Shown piece after piece: positions 8,652 through 17,486 of a stretch of 64,000 nucleotides of DNA (positions within the stretch are counted from its first letter, which is position 1; every line of letters begins with the position of its first letter). The stretch is from Marinobacter iranensis (GTDB lineage Bacteria; Pseudomonadota; Gammaproteobacteria; Pseudomonadales; Oleiphilaceae), in NCBI RefSeq assembly GCF_029207565.1, contig NZ_JANCMW010000008.1, forward strand, positions 146,620-210,619. The letters run 5' to 3'. Under the pieces are notes generated by a model. That model saw only the letters and a list, made by a program, of their open reading frames with translations. It was not told the origin of the DNA and did no database searches. The position numbers and the translations under genes were made by a program.

Positions 8652-9239
8652 TCAATTTTTGGCACGTTCATTCCCGTTTTCCATCTCCACCGGCTGTAAC
8701 CTCAACCTGGACTGGAGGTCCGCTTCATCAAGGCGTCCATTGCCGTTGCTGTCCGTAAACTCCACCGCCACAACCCAGGCCAGGGGTGTGGTGCCGCTTC
8801 CCTGCCGTTCTCCTATGGTTATCGGCTGACGTGGTTGAAATATAACCTGCCCACTCACGCCGGCTGTGTCATTTTTGTATCCTTTGTCACCAGCCTGTAA
8901 CGGCCGGAAACACCACTGGCCTGGTTCCGGCTGCCCTTCGCGACAGACTCCTCCATACCGGGCCGGTTTTGACTGAAACCAATGGAAGGGGTTTCTACCC
9001 GCCCAGGCTCTGAAGTCAGGCCCCTCTTTCAGGCGGATTTCCGCGCCCTTCACCACCAGCACACTCCTGATCTGATTGAGCATTAGCCGCGCACCTTCCT
9101 GCTCAGCTCTGGTCGCTTCCCGTTCTACGACCCCCAGCAGCACCCACCAGAGGACAAAAAGGATGCACAGAGCAACCAGAAATCTCAGGCGATGGGAGTT
9201 GGTTAGCACCGACATCGCCGAATATTTCTGGCTGGCCAT
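8652..9239 (-). CDS. mshF: MSHA biogenesis protein MshF
   Basis: The product is 195 aa, with a cytoplasmic N-terminus and one membrane segment (residues ~19-37, FLVALCILFVLWWVLLGVV) followed by a periplasmic domain. Position between mshG and mshB and the overall layout fit MshF. Near the C-terminus the sequence DSNGNGRLDEAD matches a 12-residue EF-hand/dockerin-type calcium-binding loop. The start codon follows the mshG stop with no gap. Function in pilus assembly is not established; the calcium loop is what I see, binding is inference. Confidence 0.78.
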   Translation of the reverse strand: MASQKYSAMSVLTNSHRLRFLVALCILFVLWWVLLGVVEREATRAEQEGARLMLNQIRSVLVVKGAEIRLKEGPDFRAWAGRNPFHWFQSKPARYGGVCREGQPEPGQWCFRPLQAGDKGYKNDTAGVSGQVIFQPRQPITIGERQGSGTTPLAWVVAVEFTDSNGNGRLDEADLQSRLRLQPVEMENGNERAKN

Positions 9240-10469
9240 TCAACCACGCCCCATGGCGGCGGCCCCCAGGTCCCATATGGGCAGGAACACGCCCAATGCC
9301 AATATAAGAACCAGTATGCCCATGGCAACAATCAGTATCGGCTCGATGGACTCCGCCAGCCGCTTCAGGCCGTAGTCCACGTCTTCATCGTAAAAGTCAG
9401 CCACGTTGATCAGCATGTCGTCCACGGAACCGGTTTCCTCGCCGACGGCAATCATCTGCAGGATCAGGGGCGTAAACATGTCGCTCTGTCGGGCCGTACG
9501 CAACAGGCTCTCACCACGCTCAATACCGACCCGCATATCCCTGATGTGTTTGGAAATCCATGCGTTGTCCGTGGCGTCTGAAACCACCGTCAGCGCATGG
9601 GTCACGGGCATGCCCGCCGACAGCATGCTGGCAAAGTTACGGGCAAACCGGCTCAGGGTAATCAGTTCCAGCAGCGGGCCGATAATGGGCATTTTCAGTT
9701 TGTAGCGATCCCAGGTCAGCCGGCCTTGCTCGGTTTGCTTCCACTGGCGCAACAATACGCCGGCGGCGGCTATGCCAAACAGCACGATATACCAGTAACC
9801 CAGCAGGAAGTTGGACGTGCCCACCAGAACCTGAGTCAGGAACGGCAGGTCGGCACCCAGTTTGTTGAACACGGAAGCAAACTTCGGGATGACCAGGAAG
9901 TTCACCACCATCAGCGCGGCGAACAGGGCAATGACTACAAACATGGGGTAACGCATGGCCTGCTTGAGACGGCGCTTGGTGTCCCGCTCCAGTTCCAGGA
10001 TGTCAGACAGGCGCTTGAAGGCGTCATCCAACTGGCCGGTGTTCTCGCCAACGTGGATCATGGCGATAAACAGGTCGGAGAATACCTTCGGATGCGCCTG
10101 CATGGCAGTAGCCATGGTGGAGCCACCCTCCAGGCGGTCCGTTACATCGTCCAGCACTTCGCTGAGCACCTGCGAGCGCGTGGTGTCCGCCAGCCCCCGC
10201 ATGGTTCGGATCAACGGGATGCCCGCCTTGGTCAGCGCATGCATCTGGCGGCAGAACACAATCAGTTCATCCAGGGTGATCTTCCTGCGGAACACAGGCA
10301 GTTTGTTCAACCTGTCGCCCAGGGAGTCGCTTTGGTCCTGCTCGCGGATGGACAGCGGCGTGATACCCCGCCGCATAAGCTCGGAGGCCGCGGCCTCCGG
10401 GCTAGGTGCCGCCAGCGCGCCCTGTTGCACGGCTCCCCGGCTGTCCTTACCCCGGTAACTGAACTGCAT
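9240..10469 (-). CDS. mshG: MSHA inner-membrane platform protein MshG (GspF/PilC family)
   Basis: The product is 409 aa from the start at 10469 (MQFSYRGKDSRG). It is a two-repeat GspF/PilC-family protein with three main membrane segments (around residues 165-185, 215-235 and 375-400). Repeat motifs include FCRQMHALTKAGIPL and FARNFASMLSAGMPVTHAL. It forms the inner-membrane platform through which the MshE ATPase drives pilin polymerisation. The start lies 23 nt inside the mshE 3' end; a longer frame upstream is only the out-of-frame part of mshE and lacks family similarity. Confidence 0.93.
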   Translation of the reverse strand: MQFSYRGKDSRGAVQQGALAAPSPEAAASELMRRGITPLSIREQDQSDSLGDRLNKLPVFRRKITLDELIVFCRQMHALTKAGIPLIRTMRGLADTTRSQVLSEVLDDVTDRLEGGSTMATAMQAHPKVFSDLFIAMIHVGENTGQLDDAFKRLSDILELERDTKRRLKQAMRYPMFVVIALFAALMVVNFLVIPKFASVFNKLGADLPFLTQVLVGTSNFLLGYWYIVLFGIAAAGVLLRQWKQTEQGRLTWDRYKLKMPIIGPLLELITLSRFARNFASMLSAGMPVTHALTVVSDATDNAWISKHIRDMRVGIERGESLLRTARQSDMFTPLILQMIAVGEETGSVDDMLINVADFYDEDVDYGLKRLAESIEPILIVAMGILVLILALGVFLPIWDLGAAAMGRG

Positions 10470-12201
10470 CAGGCACCTCCTCCAGGGAAACGTCGCCCTC
10501 GGAAGTAGCCGCCACCCGGGCCACCTCTTCCAGTGTGGTGATGCCTTGCAGGGCAAAATCCATGGCACACAGGCCGAGCGGCCGGTAAAGATGACTCTTA
10601 CGCGCTTCCCGGGTAAACGCGGAAATATCCTGGCGGCGCAGGGCATCCAGCATGCCTTCGTTCATTTCCAGCATTTCGTAGACACCCAACCTGCCCCGGT
10701 ATCCGCTATTGCTGCACTGATAACAACCCCGACCATGGACAAAGCCGGCTTCCAGATCCAGCGGGTCCAGATCAAACTGGTTCAGCCAGACTTTCTCCTG
10801 ACTGGTGGGTTCGTAGGCTTCGCGGCAATTGTCACACACCTTACGCACCAGGCGCTGGGCCACAACGCCAAGCAGGGAACTGGCTACCAGAAAGGGCTCC
10901 ACGCCCATATCAATCAGGCGCATGGCGCTGCTGATGGAGTCGTTGGTGTGCAACGTGGAAAGCACCAGGTGACCCGTCATGGCGGCGCGCAGGCCAATCT
11001 CGGCGGTTTCATGGTCGCGCATCTCGCCCACCAGGATCACGTCCGGGTCCTGACGCAGGGCGGCCCGCAACACACTGGCGAATTCCAGGCCGATTTTCGG
11101 GTTTACCTGCACTTGGGTGATGCGCGGCAACCGGTATTCCACCGGGTCTTCCGCAGTGATGATTTTTACTTCCGGGCGGTTCAGTTCCGTCAGCGCCCCG
11201 TACAGAGTGGTGGTTTTACCACTGCCCGTGGGGCCGGTCACCAGGATCATGCCGTGGGGCTTCTTGATCATGCGCCGGAAGTGTTCCAGCAGTTCCGGCG
11301 GCATACCGGTAACATCCAGGTTCAGCATGCCCTGGCTCTGGTCCAGCAAACGCATGACCACCGACTCACCGTATTGCACCGGCATGGTGGACACACGCAC
11401 ATCAATACTGCGGCCCTTGACCCGGATGTTGAATCGGCCGTCCTGGGGGATGCGTTTCTCGGAAATGTTCAGGCCGGCCATCAGCTTGAGGCGGAGCACC
11501 AGGGCGGAGTTCACCCGTTTCTCCTTCATCACCTGTTCCTGCAGCACGCCGTCCACACGCTGGCGGATGCGCACCACGGTCTCATCGGGTTCGATGTGGA
11601 TGTCGGAGCTGCGGGCCTGTACTGCGTCCTCGAACAGGGTCTGCAGCAGCTTGACCACCGGAGCCTCGGCACTCTCGGACTCGGCGCTGAGGTCGGCCAG
11701 GTCGAAGGCATCGTCGCCCAACTCGTCTTCCAGCTCTTCCGCCAGTGAGGCGATCTCGTCGGTGCGACGATACACCAGGTCGAGGGTGCTCAGCAGTTCA
11801 CTTTCCCGCACAACGGCCTGTTTGATGGGCTGTTTGAGCACCCGCACCAGTTCGTCGTAGGCGAAGATGTCCAGCGGGTCCGCCATGCCCACCAGAAGTT
11901 CTCCGCTCTGTTCCGCCAGCACGATACTGCGAAAACGACGGGCTAGGGCTTCCGGCAGCTTCTTGACCAGTTCGTTATTGAACTGGAAGTGGCGCAGCTG
12001 CACGAAAGGCACATCCAACTGGCGTGAAAGGATGTTGAGAAGGTTGTCCTCTTCCACATAGCCCAGGTCAATCAGGGTACGGCCCAGCTTTCGCCCGGTA
12101 TTCTTCTGCTCACGCAGAGCGGTCATCAACTGCTGCTCAGTGATGACGTCGTTCTGGACCAGCAGGTCACCTATGCGGATTTTTTTCTTTGCTTCAGCCA
12201 T
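10447..12201 (-). CDS. mshE: MSHA pilus extension ATPase MshE with MshEN c-di-GMP-binding domain
   Basis: The product is 584 aa. The N-terminal ~150 residues form an MshEN domain with two tandem motifs: IRIGDLLVQNDVITEQQLM and RKLGRTLIDLGYVEEDNLL. In the MshE family these bind cyclic di-GMP. The GspE-type ATPase follows: Walker A GPTGSGKTTT, Asp box, Walker B region DPDVILVGEMRD, and a His box ending TLHTNDS. A tetracysteine zinc motif is present (CDNC ... CYQC). It powers MSHA extension, and c-di-GMP binding is expected to couple pilus activity to surface attachment. The first motif has Asn (QND) where the consensus has Gly, a point to check. Confidence 0.95.
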   Translation of the reverse strand: MAEAKKKIRIGDLLVQNDVITEQQLMTALREQKNTGRKLGRTLIDLGYVEEDNLLNILSRQLDVPFVQLRHFQFNNELVKKLPEALARRFRSIVLAEQSGELLVGMADPLDIFAYDELVRVLKQPIKQAVVRESELLSTLDLVYRRTDEIASLAEELEDELGDDAFDLADLSAESESAEAPVVKLLQTLFEDAVQARSSDIHIEPDETVVRIRQRVDGVLQEQVMKEKRVNSALVLRLKLMAGLNISEKRIPQDGRFNIRVKGRSIDVRVSTMPVQYGESVVMRLLDQSQGMLNLDVTGMPPELLEHFRRMIKKPHGMILVTGPTGSGKTTTLYGALTELNRPEVKIITAEDPVEYRLPRITQVQVNPKIGLEFASVLRAALRQDPDVILVGEMRDHETAEIGLRAAMTGHLVLSTLHTNDSISSAMRLIDMGVEPFLVASSLLGVVAQRLVRKVCDNCREAYEPTSQEKVWLNQFDLDPLDLEAGFVHGRGCYQCSNSGYRGRLGVYEMLEMNEGMLDALRRQDISAFTREARKSHLYRPLGLCAMDFALQGITTLEEVARVAATSEGDVSLEEVPDAVQLPG

Positions 12202-12204
12202 GAA

Positions 12205-13302
12205 TCATCCTGCCCGCAATGCTTGCAGCCGTTGCCGCACGTAGTCCGCCAGTGAAGGAGGCAGGCCCGGCAGTTCGGCCGCCTGCCGGTAGGCCCTGGC
12301 GGCCCCGGCCTGTTCGCCCTGGGCTTCCAGCGAAATCGCCAGCCCTACCCACCAGGGAGCCTGACTGTCATCCCAGGCGATCAGTTCCGCCCATTGGCGG
12401 GCCGCCTCGGCGCTCTCACCCTGTTGTTGCAGCAGAGTCGCCAGAGTTACCCGATATTCAACATGGCCATCCACCGGCGGCACGTTTGAGGCTAGGGTAT
12501 CGAGCGCCGCAGCCAGATCCTGGCTGGCATGCAGGGCCCTGGCTCTGAGCAGCCGCAGATTTGCATGGGGCTCGACGACGTTAGCGGGTAACCAGCCCAG
12601 GGCCTGCTCCTGCTTGCCATTAACCAGAAGGGCCCTGGCCACCACATAGCGGCTGCGGGGGGCAGTTTGCTCCCGTGTCAGTGCTACCAGGCGCCGTTCC
12701 GCCCCAGTGATATTGCTTTTAGCCACCAGTCGCTCCAAATCCCTCGCCGTGCTGCGATCGGTGGCAGCGGGGGTCTCCGGCATCTGTTTTACACCGGCAG
12801 TCGAGACTTGTTCGGGCTGCGGCTCTTCAGCCACTGTCGAGGGCTGTTCGGTTGGAGCACCCGCTTCCGTTTCTGCGGCCGGCTCAGGCTTTGTCAGTTC
12901 CGGCTTTGTCACTTCTGGCTCTGTTACTTCAGGCTCGGGTGTTTCAGGCTCCAGAGATTCGGGCGCCTCTCTCTGCGCCATCATCGGTTCTGGTGCAGGT
13001 GCCTCTACCTGCGAAAGGTCGGGCTCAATAACCTCAGGCTCCGGAGCCGGTTTCGCCAACTCTACTGATTCGTTCTCCAGTTCTCTGTCCACAACGAGTG
13101 GCAATACCTCCGGCGATGATCTGCCTGCAAGAAGCCAGTAACTGGAGATTCCGACAACGAGCAACACCACGGCCACCAGAATGGCCACAAGCAAAGGCCT
13201 GCCATTGTTGGCTTGCTGGTGCCCGCCCACATAGGCACCGGGAGTTGTTGGCCGGCTCTGCCGTTGCTCGGCCGCGCGCAAAGCATCATTGAGCAGGCTC
13301 AT
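12205..13302 (-). CDS. mshN: MSHA biogenesis protein MshN (TPR protein)
   Basis: The product is 365 aa. The ATG at 13302 overlaps the mshM stop by 4 nt (ATGA); a GTG two codons upstream is the alternative. It has a short cytoplasmic N-terminus (MSLLNDALRAAEQRQ), one membrane helix (~residues 37-57), then a Pro/Glu/Thr-rich linker with repeats of the PEVTxPE type. The C-terminal half contains TPR-like helices (ARALHASQDLAAALDTL, ESAEAARQWAELIAW, GEQAGAARAYRQAAEL). MshN is a periplasm-facing TPR protein of the msh cluster, likely helping secretin assembly or linking inner and outer complexes. It lies 3 nt upstream of mshE. Confidence 0.85.
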   Translation of the reverse strand: MSLLNDALRAAEQRQSRPTTPGAYVGGHQQANNGRPLLVAILVAVVLLVVGISSYWLLAGRSSPEVLPLVVDRELENESVELAKPAPEPEVIEPDLSQVEAPAPEPMMAQREAPESLEPETPEPEVTEPEVTKPELTKPEPAAETEAGAPTEQPSTVAEEPQPEQVSTAGVKQMPETPAATDRSTARDLERLVAKSNITGAERRLVALTREQTAPRSRYVVARALLVNGKQEQALGWLPANVVEPHANLRLLRARALHASQDLAAALDTLASNVPPVDGHVEYRVTLATLLQQQGESAEAARQWAELIAWDDSQAPWWVGLAISLEAQGEQAGAARAYRQAAELPGLPPSLADYVRQRLQALRAG

Positions 13303-14138
13303 AACCACCTCACCAGAAGGTTGGGTAGCCTGGCGCTGTCGGTGTCCCGGATCGCCTGCATCACATGCCAGCGGCTGACCTGCCGGTCACCACGGCCCCA
13401 GGCAGACAACAGGGCCTTGTGGGCGATAATGTTGACCAGCCTGGGGATGCCGCCGGATGAACGGGAAATCAACTTCAGAGCCGAGGGCGCAAACAGGTCA
13501 CCGCCGTTGTACCCGGCCTGGGCCAGACGATGCCTCAGGTACTGCGCCACCGCCACCTTATCCAACGGCGCCAGGCGGTACTGGAAAGTGATCCGCTGAC
13601 GCAATTGCCGCAAGCTATCCCGCTGCAGGAGCGCATCCAATTCCGGCTGCCCGAACAGCACCACCTGCAACAGACGGATACTTTCCGTTTCCAGGTTGGT
13701 CAGCAGCCTCAGCGCCTCAATAGTTTCCTCGGGCATGGCCTGGGCTTCGTCAATCACCAACACCACCTGTCGCTGCTCCATGGCCAGCGCAATCAGGCGT
13801 TCGTTCAGCGCCTTGAGTATCTGGTGGGTATTGGTACAGCGGGCCACATCAACACCCAGTTCCTCGGCCACCGCTTCGTAGAGGGTATCCGGTGTCAGGT
13901 GTGGATTGGGGATATAGGCGGTATGGGCGCTCTGCTCCAGCTCGTTGAGCAGCAACCGGCACAACAGGGTTTTGCCGGTGCCGACCTCGCCGGTGATTTT
14001 TATAAAGCCTTCCCGCTCACGCAATGCTACCAGCAGCAATTCCAGCGCATCGCTGTGGCTGCGAGCCCGGAGGAAATACCGGGTGTTGGGCGTCAATGCA
14101 AACGGTGCTTCCTGCAGTCCGAAATGGGCTTCATACAT
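13299..14138 (-). CDS. mshM: MSHA biogenesis ATPase MshM (ExeA-like AAA)
   Basis: The product is 279 aa. It opens with the ExeA/MshM signature MYEAHFGLQEAPFALTPNTR. Walker A is GEVGTGKT and Walker B is VVLVIDEAQ; the C-terminal lid has GGIPRLVNIIAHKALL. By analogy to ExeA it is a cytoplasmic ATPase whose energy may help peptidoglycan passage or secretin assembly; the exact role in MSHA is not settled. It starts one base after the mshL stop and overlaps mshN by 4 nt. Confidence 0.93.
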   Translation of the reverse strand: MYEAHFGLQEAPFALTPNTRYFLRARSHSDALELLLVALREREGFIKITGEVGTGKTLLCRLLLNELEQSAHTAYIPNPHLTPDTLYEAVAEELGVDVARCTNTHQILKALNERLIALAMEQRQVVLVIDEAQAMPEETIEALRLLTNLETESIRLLQVVLFGQPELDALLQRDSLRQLRQRITFQYRLAPLDKVAVAQYLRHRLAQAGYNGGDLFAPSALKLISRSSGGIPRLVNIIAHKALLSAWGRGDRQVSRWHVMQAIRDTDSARLPNLLVRWL

Positions 14139-14139
14139 G

Positions 14140-15879
14140 CTAACGTCTGGCTTTCTCCGGTTGGGGCGTGACGGACTCGGACGATTCCAGCAGCTCCCGC
14201 AGAACCTGCATCCGCTCGCGACTGGCCGACACGTCCGCGTTCATTTGCTGGCTGCCGGCAACCACGGGCCGCAACAGGATGACCAGCTCACTCTTACGGG
14301 ATTCAAAGCGACGTTGTTTAAACAGCTCTCCCAGGAGGGGAATTTCGCTAAAGAAGGGCACAGCTGAATTGTTGTCTTCACTGGTGTTCTGGATCAGCCC
14401 GCCGATCACAACAATTTGCCCGCTTTCGGCACGGATAACGCTGTCAGTCTCACGAACTGTGCTGAGCGCCAATGGCAAGGTAACGTCCCGGTCGCCGACA
14501 GTGATAACTTTTTCCTGATCGTTCACTTCGCTAACAGAGGGATGAACATGCAGGGTAATGACGCCTTCCTCCGATATCTGAGGAGTCACGTCAAGGGAAA
14601 TGCCGGAGAAAAACGGCGTCAGTTCAACAGAGGTAGACGTCCGGTCAGTGGCTGTGACGGCAGAGTTGTTTTCATCAAAGTCGATGTCGGTCACGAAGAA
14701 CTCGTCGGTCCCCACCTTGATCACCGCTTTCTGATTATTCACTGTGGAAATACGGGGACTGGACAGGATTTGTACATTACCTTGCTCTCCCAAAAGCTCA
14801 ATAAGGGCCGTAAAGGTGCCTTCCCGGAAGGTTGCTGAAAACAGCCCCCCAATGTCGGATGTCTGTATCGCCTGGCCCGCAAGTGATTGAGCCGTATACT
14901 CGGCCGGTAAGCCATCACTCGCCGTTACCGAGGACGCACTCTGGATATCAGACCAGTTGACCCCCTGCTGATACCCTTCATTCAGCCCGATCTCCAGGAT
15001 CTTGGCCTCCAGGATGACCTGTCTCTGCATGATCAGTTGGGTGCGGCGAAGATACTCTTCCACCTGCCCGAGTGACTTACCATCAGAGCGGACCATCACC
15101 AGACCGGCGCCCGGGTTGACGATCACCTGGCTGCCATTTTCCGTTCCCACGATCATTTGCAGAGAGCGCTGGATGTCCCGCCAGAAATCAGATTCGGTTT
15201 CGGTGGAAATCCGGGTACCTACCAGGCTTGCACTGCTAGTGTCGTCGGAGTCGTCCTGCGACGCTCCAGCGCCGGTGGAATTATTGTCCCGCGAGCTGCT
15301 GACCTGCCCCGAGCTGACCCGGGTTTCAGAACCGCCGCTGCGTTTGAAATGCAGGTAGTCGATCGGAAACATGCGGGTCTGAATGCTTTCGGCCTTTACC
15401 TGGAACAACCGGCCGTTGCGCTGGATATCCAGGCCATACAGATCGCTGGTGATATCCATCACTTCGGGCACGGTAACGTCCCGGAGCCGCAGATCGATAA
15501 CTGCCTCAACACCGGGATGGACCACCACGTTATACCGGCTGCCTTCCACCAGAGCTTCAAAGAACGGGCCGGCAGCCAGATCACGTGCGTTAACGTCGAA
15601 CCGCTCCTCGTCATCCGTATCTGACGAAAGCGAGGGCATCAGTGCCGCGCTAACATCTTCAGGCACACCACCAGTGGCGACAGATTCCCGCTGAGCGCGC
15701 TGCAACGCGGCTTCGGCCTCAGCATCGGCCAGCGCTTCGTCAATCTGCTCTGCTGCGTCTGTTGAAGTGGCCTGACTACTGCGCATCAACGGATTGTTGC
15801 TGCAGGCGGTCAGTGACGTCACCAGCAACAGGGTCAGAAACGTTCGGTGTTGTGTCATAGCAGCTCGTTTATCTGTCAT
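14140..15879 (-). CDS. mshL: MSHA secretin MshL (outer-membrane lipoprotein)
   Basis: The product is 579 aa. It has a lipoprotein signal peptide with lipobox LTAC (Cys at ~26). Periplasmic N-domains include an STN-like fold around residues 100-170 (RYNVVVHPGVEAVIDLRLRD). The C-terminal secretin domain includes the family segment VPFFSEIPLLGELF and ends KSELVILLRPVV. A Ser/Asp-rich linker (~190-230) separates the two. It forms the outer-membrane channel for the pilus. The first ATG overlaps the mshK stop by 4 nt; an internal ATG at 15858 is also possible without changing the lipobox. Confidence 0.93.
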   Translation of the reverse strand: MTDKRAAMTQHRTFLTLLLVTSLTACSNNPLMRSSQATSTDAAEQIDEALADAEAEAALQRAQRESVATGGVPEDVSAALMPSLSSDTDDEERFDVNARDLAAGPFFEALVEGSRYNVVVHPGVEAVIDLRLRDVTVPEVMDITSDLYGLDIQRNGRLFQVKAESIQTRMFPIDYLHFKRSGGSETRVSSGQVSSSRDNNSTGAGASQDDSDDTSSASLVGTRISTETESDFWRDIQRSLQMIVGTENGSQVIVNPGAGLVMVRSDGKSLGQVEEYLRRTQLIMQRQVILEAKILEIGLNEGYQQGVNWSDIQSASSVTASDGLPAEYTAQSLAGQAIQTSDIGGLFSATFREGTFTALIELLGEQGNVQILSSPRISTVNNQKAVIKVGTDEFFVTDIDFDENNSAVTATDRTSTSVELTPFFSGISLDVTPQISEEGVITLHVHPSVSEVNDQEKVITVGDRDVTLPLALSTVRETDSVIRAESGQIVVIGGLIQNTSEDNNSAVPFFSEIPLLGELFKQRRFESRKSELVILLRPVVAGSQQMNADVSASRERMQVLRELLESSESVTPQPEKARR

Positions 15880-16187
15880 TGCGAACTCCGCACTTGCGGA
15901 AGGGGTTCAAGGCGTAAAACGCGCACTCTTCCCTGATCAACCAGTTCCACCCGGTCCGGGTAGATTCGCCGAATGCGAACGCCGTCAAACGCCTGCCCTT
16001 CGGTGCGGGCTTCTCCGTCTATAACCGCCACCCTGCGATCATTGCCAATGAATATGGAGGCCAGCGAAAACTCCCGTGCCGGTTCTGCCTGCGGCGCACC
16101 GGAAGTGAAACCGTCTGGACGGGTCGGATCCTGAAGGGCGAGGGCATAACCCGACCCCAACATCAGAAAAATCAGCAGAATCCTCAT
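15876..16187 (-). CDS. mshK: MSHA biogenesis protein MshK
   Basis: The product is 103 aa with a signal peptide (MRILLIFLMLGSGYALA). The mature start QDPTRPDGF is characteristic of MshK/PilP-like proteins (a DPTRP motif after the signal sequence). The small C-terminal beta domain (SLASIFIGNDRRVAVIDGE, VRIRRIYPDRVELV) resembles the HR domain of GspC/PilP, which contacts the secretin. It is probably the periplasmic linker between the inner-membrane MshI-J-I2 complex and MshL. It overlaps mshL by 4 nt and lies one base after mshJ. Confidence 0.87.
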   Translation of the reverse strand: MRILLIFLMLGSGYALALQDPTRPDGFTSGAPQAEPAREFSLASIFIGNDRRVAVIDGEARTEGQAFDGVRIRRIYPDRVELVDQGRVRVLRLEPLPQVRSSQ

Positions 16188-16188
16188 C

Positions 16189-16881
16189 TCAAACCCCCAG
16201 CCATGCGCGGTCCAGGCTCAAGGTTCGCACCCGGATCCGGACCTCGTTCTCCGGGTATTCGCTGGCGTCGTAATCAAGCAATACCCACCCCAGGCGGGCA
16301 TCCATGGCCTCAAGGTTTTCAAGGTAGGCCAGAACGTCCATATAGCCGCCGCGAATAACGATTTCCGCATCGTGGGCGTACAAGAGGGGCTCACGGCCTT
16401 CGTCCTTACCTTTCGCGTCTTCTGATACGCCCGGCCCGTCCTCAAACACAGGGACCGGCGTCATCAGCTCAACACCCAGAAGTTCGAGCCTGTTCTGGGC
16501 GGCCAGTATGTCTCGCAGCAACCCCACCATCGCCCTGGGCGCAATCAGCCGCCCCGTGGTTTCAGCAAGCCGCGCGTCAAGTTGGTCCAGCCGCTGCTGT
16601 CGCGCGGCAAGCCTGTCCCTCAGTACGCGGGAAGGGTCGGACGACAGCTGCTCTGTCAATAACTGCTGCCGTTGGAGCAGTGATGCCTGGGTGTCAAACA
16701 ACGACACCTGGCGGGAGCGAAGCTGTTCATTACCGGCCATAACCGGGGTTACCCAAAGTTCCCAGCCGGCAAAAAGAACCAGAACCACGGCGGTAATGGT
16801 GATGATCACCCGCTCCCTTATCGGGCGTTCGTTGAACCAGGTCGCCCCCTTGTCGAACTGCTGCCGGAGAGCCGATGTCAT
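16189..16881 (-). CDS. mshJ: MSHA biogenesis protein MshJ (PilO/GspM-like)
   Basis: The product is 230 aa. There is one N-terminal membrane helix (~residues 27-45, VIITITAVVLVLFAGWELW), then a long coiled coil rich in Leu, Gln and Arg (to ~115), then a ferredoxin-like C-terminal domain (VIRGGYMDVLAYLENLEAM). This is the PilO/GspM layout and matches MshJ by position. It is expected to pair with the adjacent PilN-like protein in the inner-membrane alignment complex. It overlaps that gene by 4 nt. Confidence 0.88.
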   Translation of the reverse strand: MTSALRQQFDKGATWFNERPIRERVIITITAVVLVLFAGWELWVTPVMAGNEQLRSRQVSLFDTQASLLQRQQLLTEQLSSDPSRVLRDRLAARQQRLDQLDARLAETTGRLIAPRAMVGLLRDILAAQNRLELLGVELMTPVPVFEDGPGVSEDAKGKDEGREPLLYAHDAEIVIRGGYMDVLAYLENLEAMDARLGWVLLDYDASEYPENEVRIRVRTLSLDRAWLGV

Positions 16882-17486
16882 CTTGCGTCCTCCCTGGCAG
16901 CATCCGTGGCAACCCGGAACTCAATCCAGCGCTCATCCTCTTCCCGGTCCAGACGGAAGCTGCCGAACGTTTTGCCTGCAAAGGCTGGCTCGTCGCCCAG
17001 TTTTTCGAGGTACATCGGCACCAATCGCCCGGCCTGCGCCATTCCGGCCAGGCCAACGTCGCCTTGGCGACCATCAAGCCGGATGTGGGTCAACCATAGC
17101 CCCTGGGGCACCTGTCGGGCCAATGCTGACATTGGTGCTGAGAACCCGGTTGTTTCCCTGGCAACCAGGTTTTCCACCCGCTCCAGCAATCGTTGCCTGC
17201 GCGCCAGCGTTGATGTCACGCGTTCAAGGGCTGCCTCTACTTCGGGATCAGGCTGACGTGCTTCCGCCTCTGCAGTCAACTGCTCCACCGACCGTTGCAG
17301 CCGATCATTTTGCTGTTGCCGTGATTCGACCTGTACCTGCAGCCGGGCTTCCCGGTAGCGGGCCACCCCGGCAGCAACACCAACAACAACCAGGGCTAAC
17401 ACCAGAACAACCAGCGCTGCACGCGCCTGTAGCTGTTCCTTACGGGGGCGAAGTTCATCGGTGTAGAGATTGACCTGCTGGATCAC
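16878..17486 (-). CDS. mshI2: PilN-like MSHA protein (MshI2)
   Basis: The product is 202 aa. It starts MIQQVNLYTDELRP, a PilN/MshI2-type cytoplasmic N-terminus (the QVNLY motif binds PilM-like proteins). One membrane helix (~residues 22-44) and a coiled coil (~45-110) follow, with a small periplasmic domain at the end. It overlaps mshI (PilM-like) by 4 nt upstream and mshJ (PilO-like) by 4 nt downstream, giving the I-I2-J-K equivalent of PilM-N-O-P. Confidence 0.85.
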   Translation of the reverse strand: MIQQVNLYTDELRPRKEQLQARAALVVLVLALVVVGVAAGVARYREARLQVQVESRQQQNDRLQRSVEQLTAEAEARQPDPEVEAALERVTSTLARRQRLLERVENLVARETTGFSAPMSALARQVPQGLWLTHIRLDGRQGDVGLAGMAQAGRLVPMYLEKLGDEPAFAGKTFGSFRLDREEDERWIEFRVATDAAREDAR

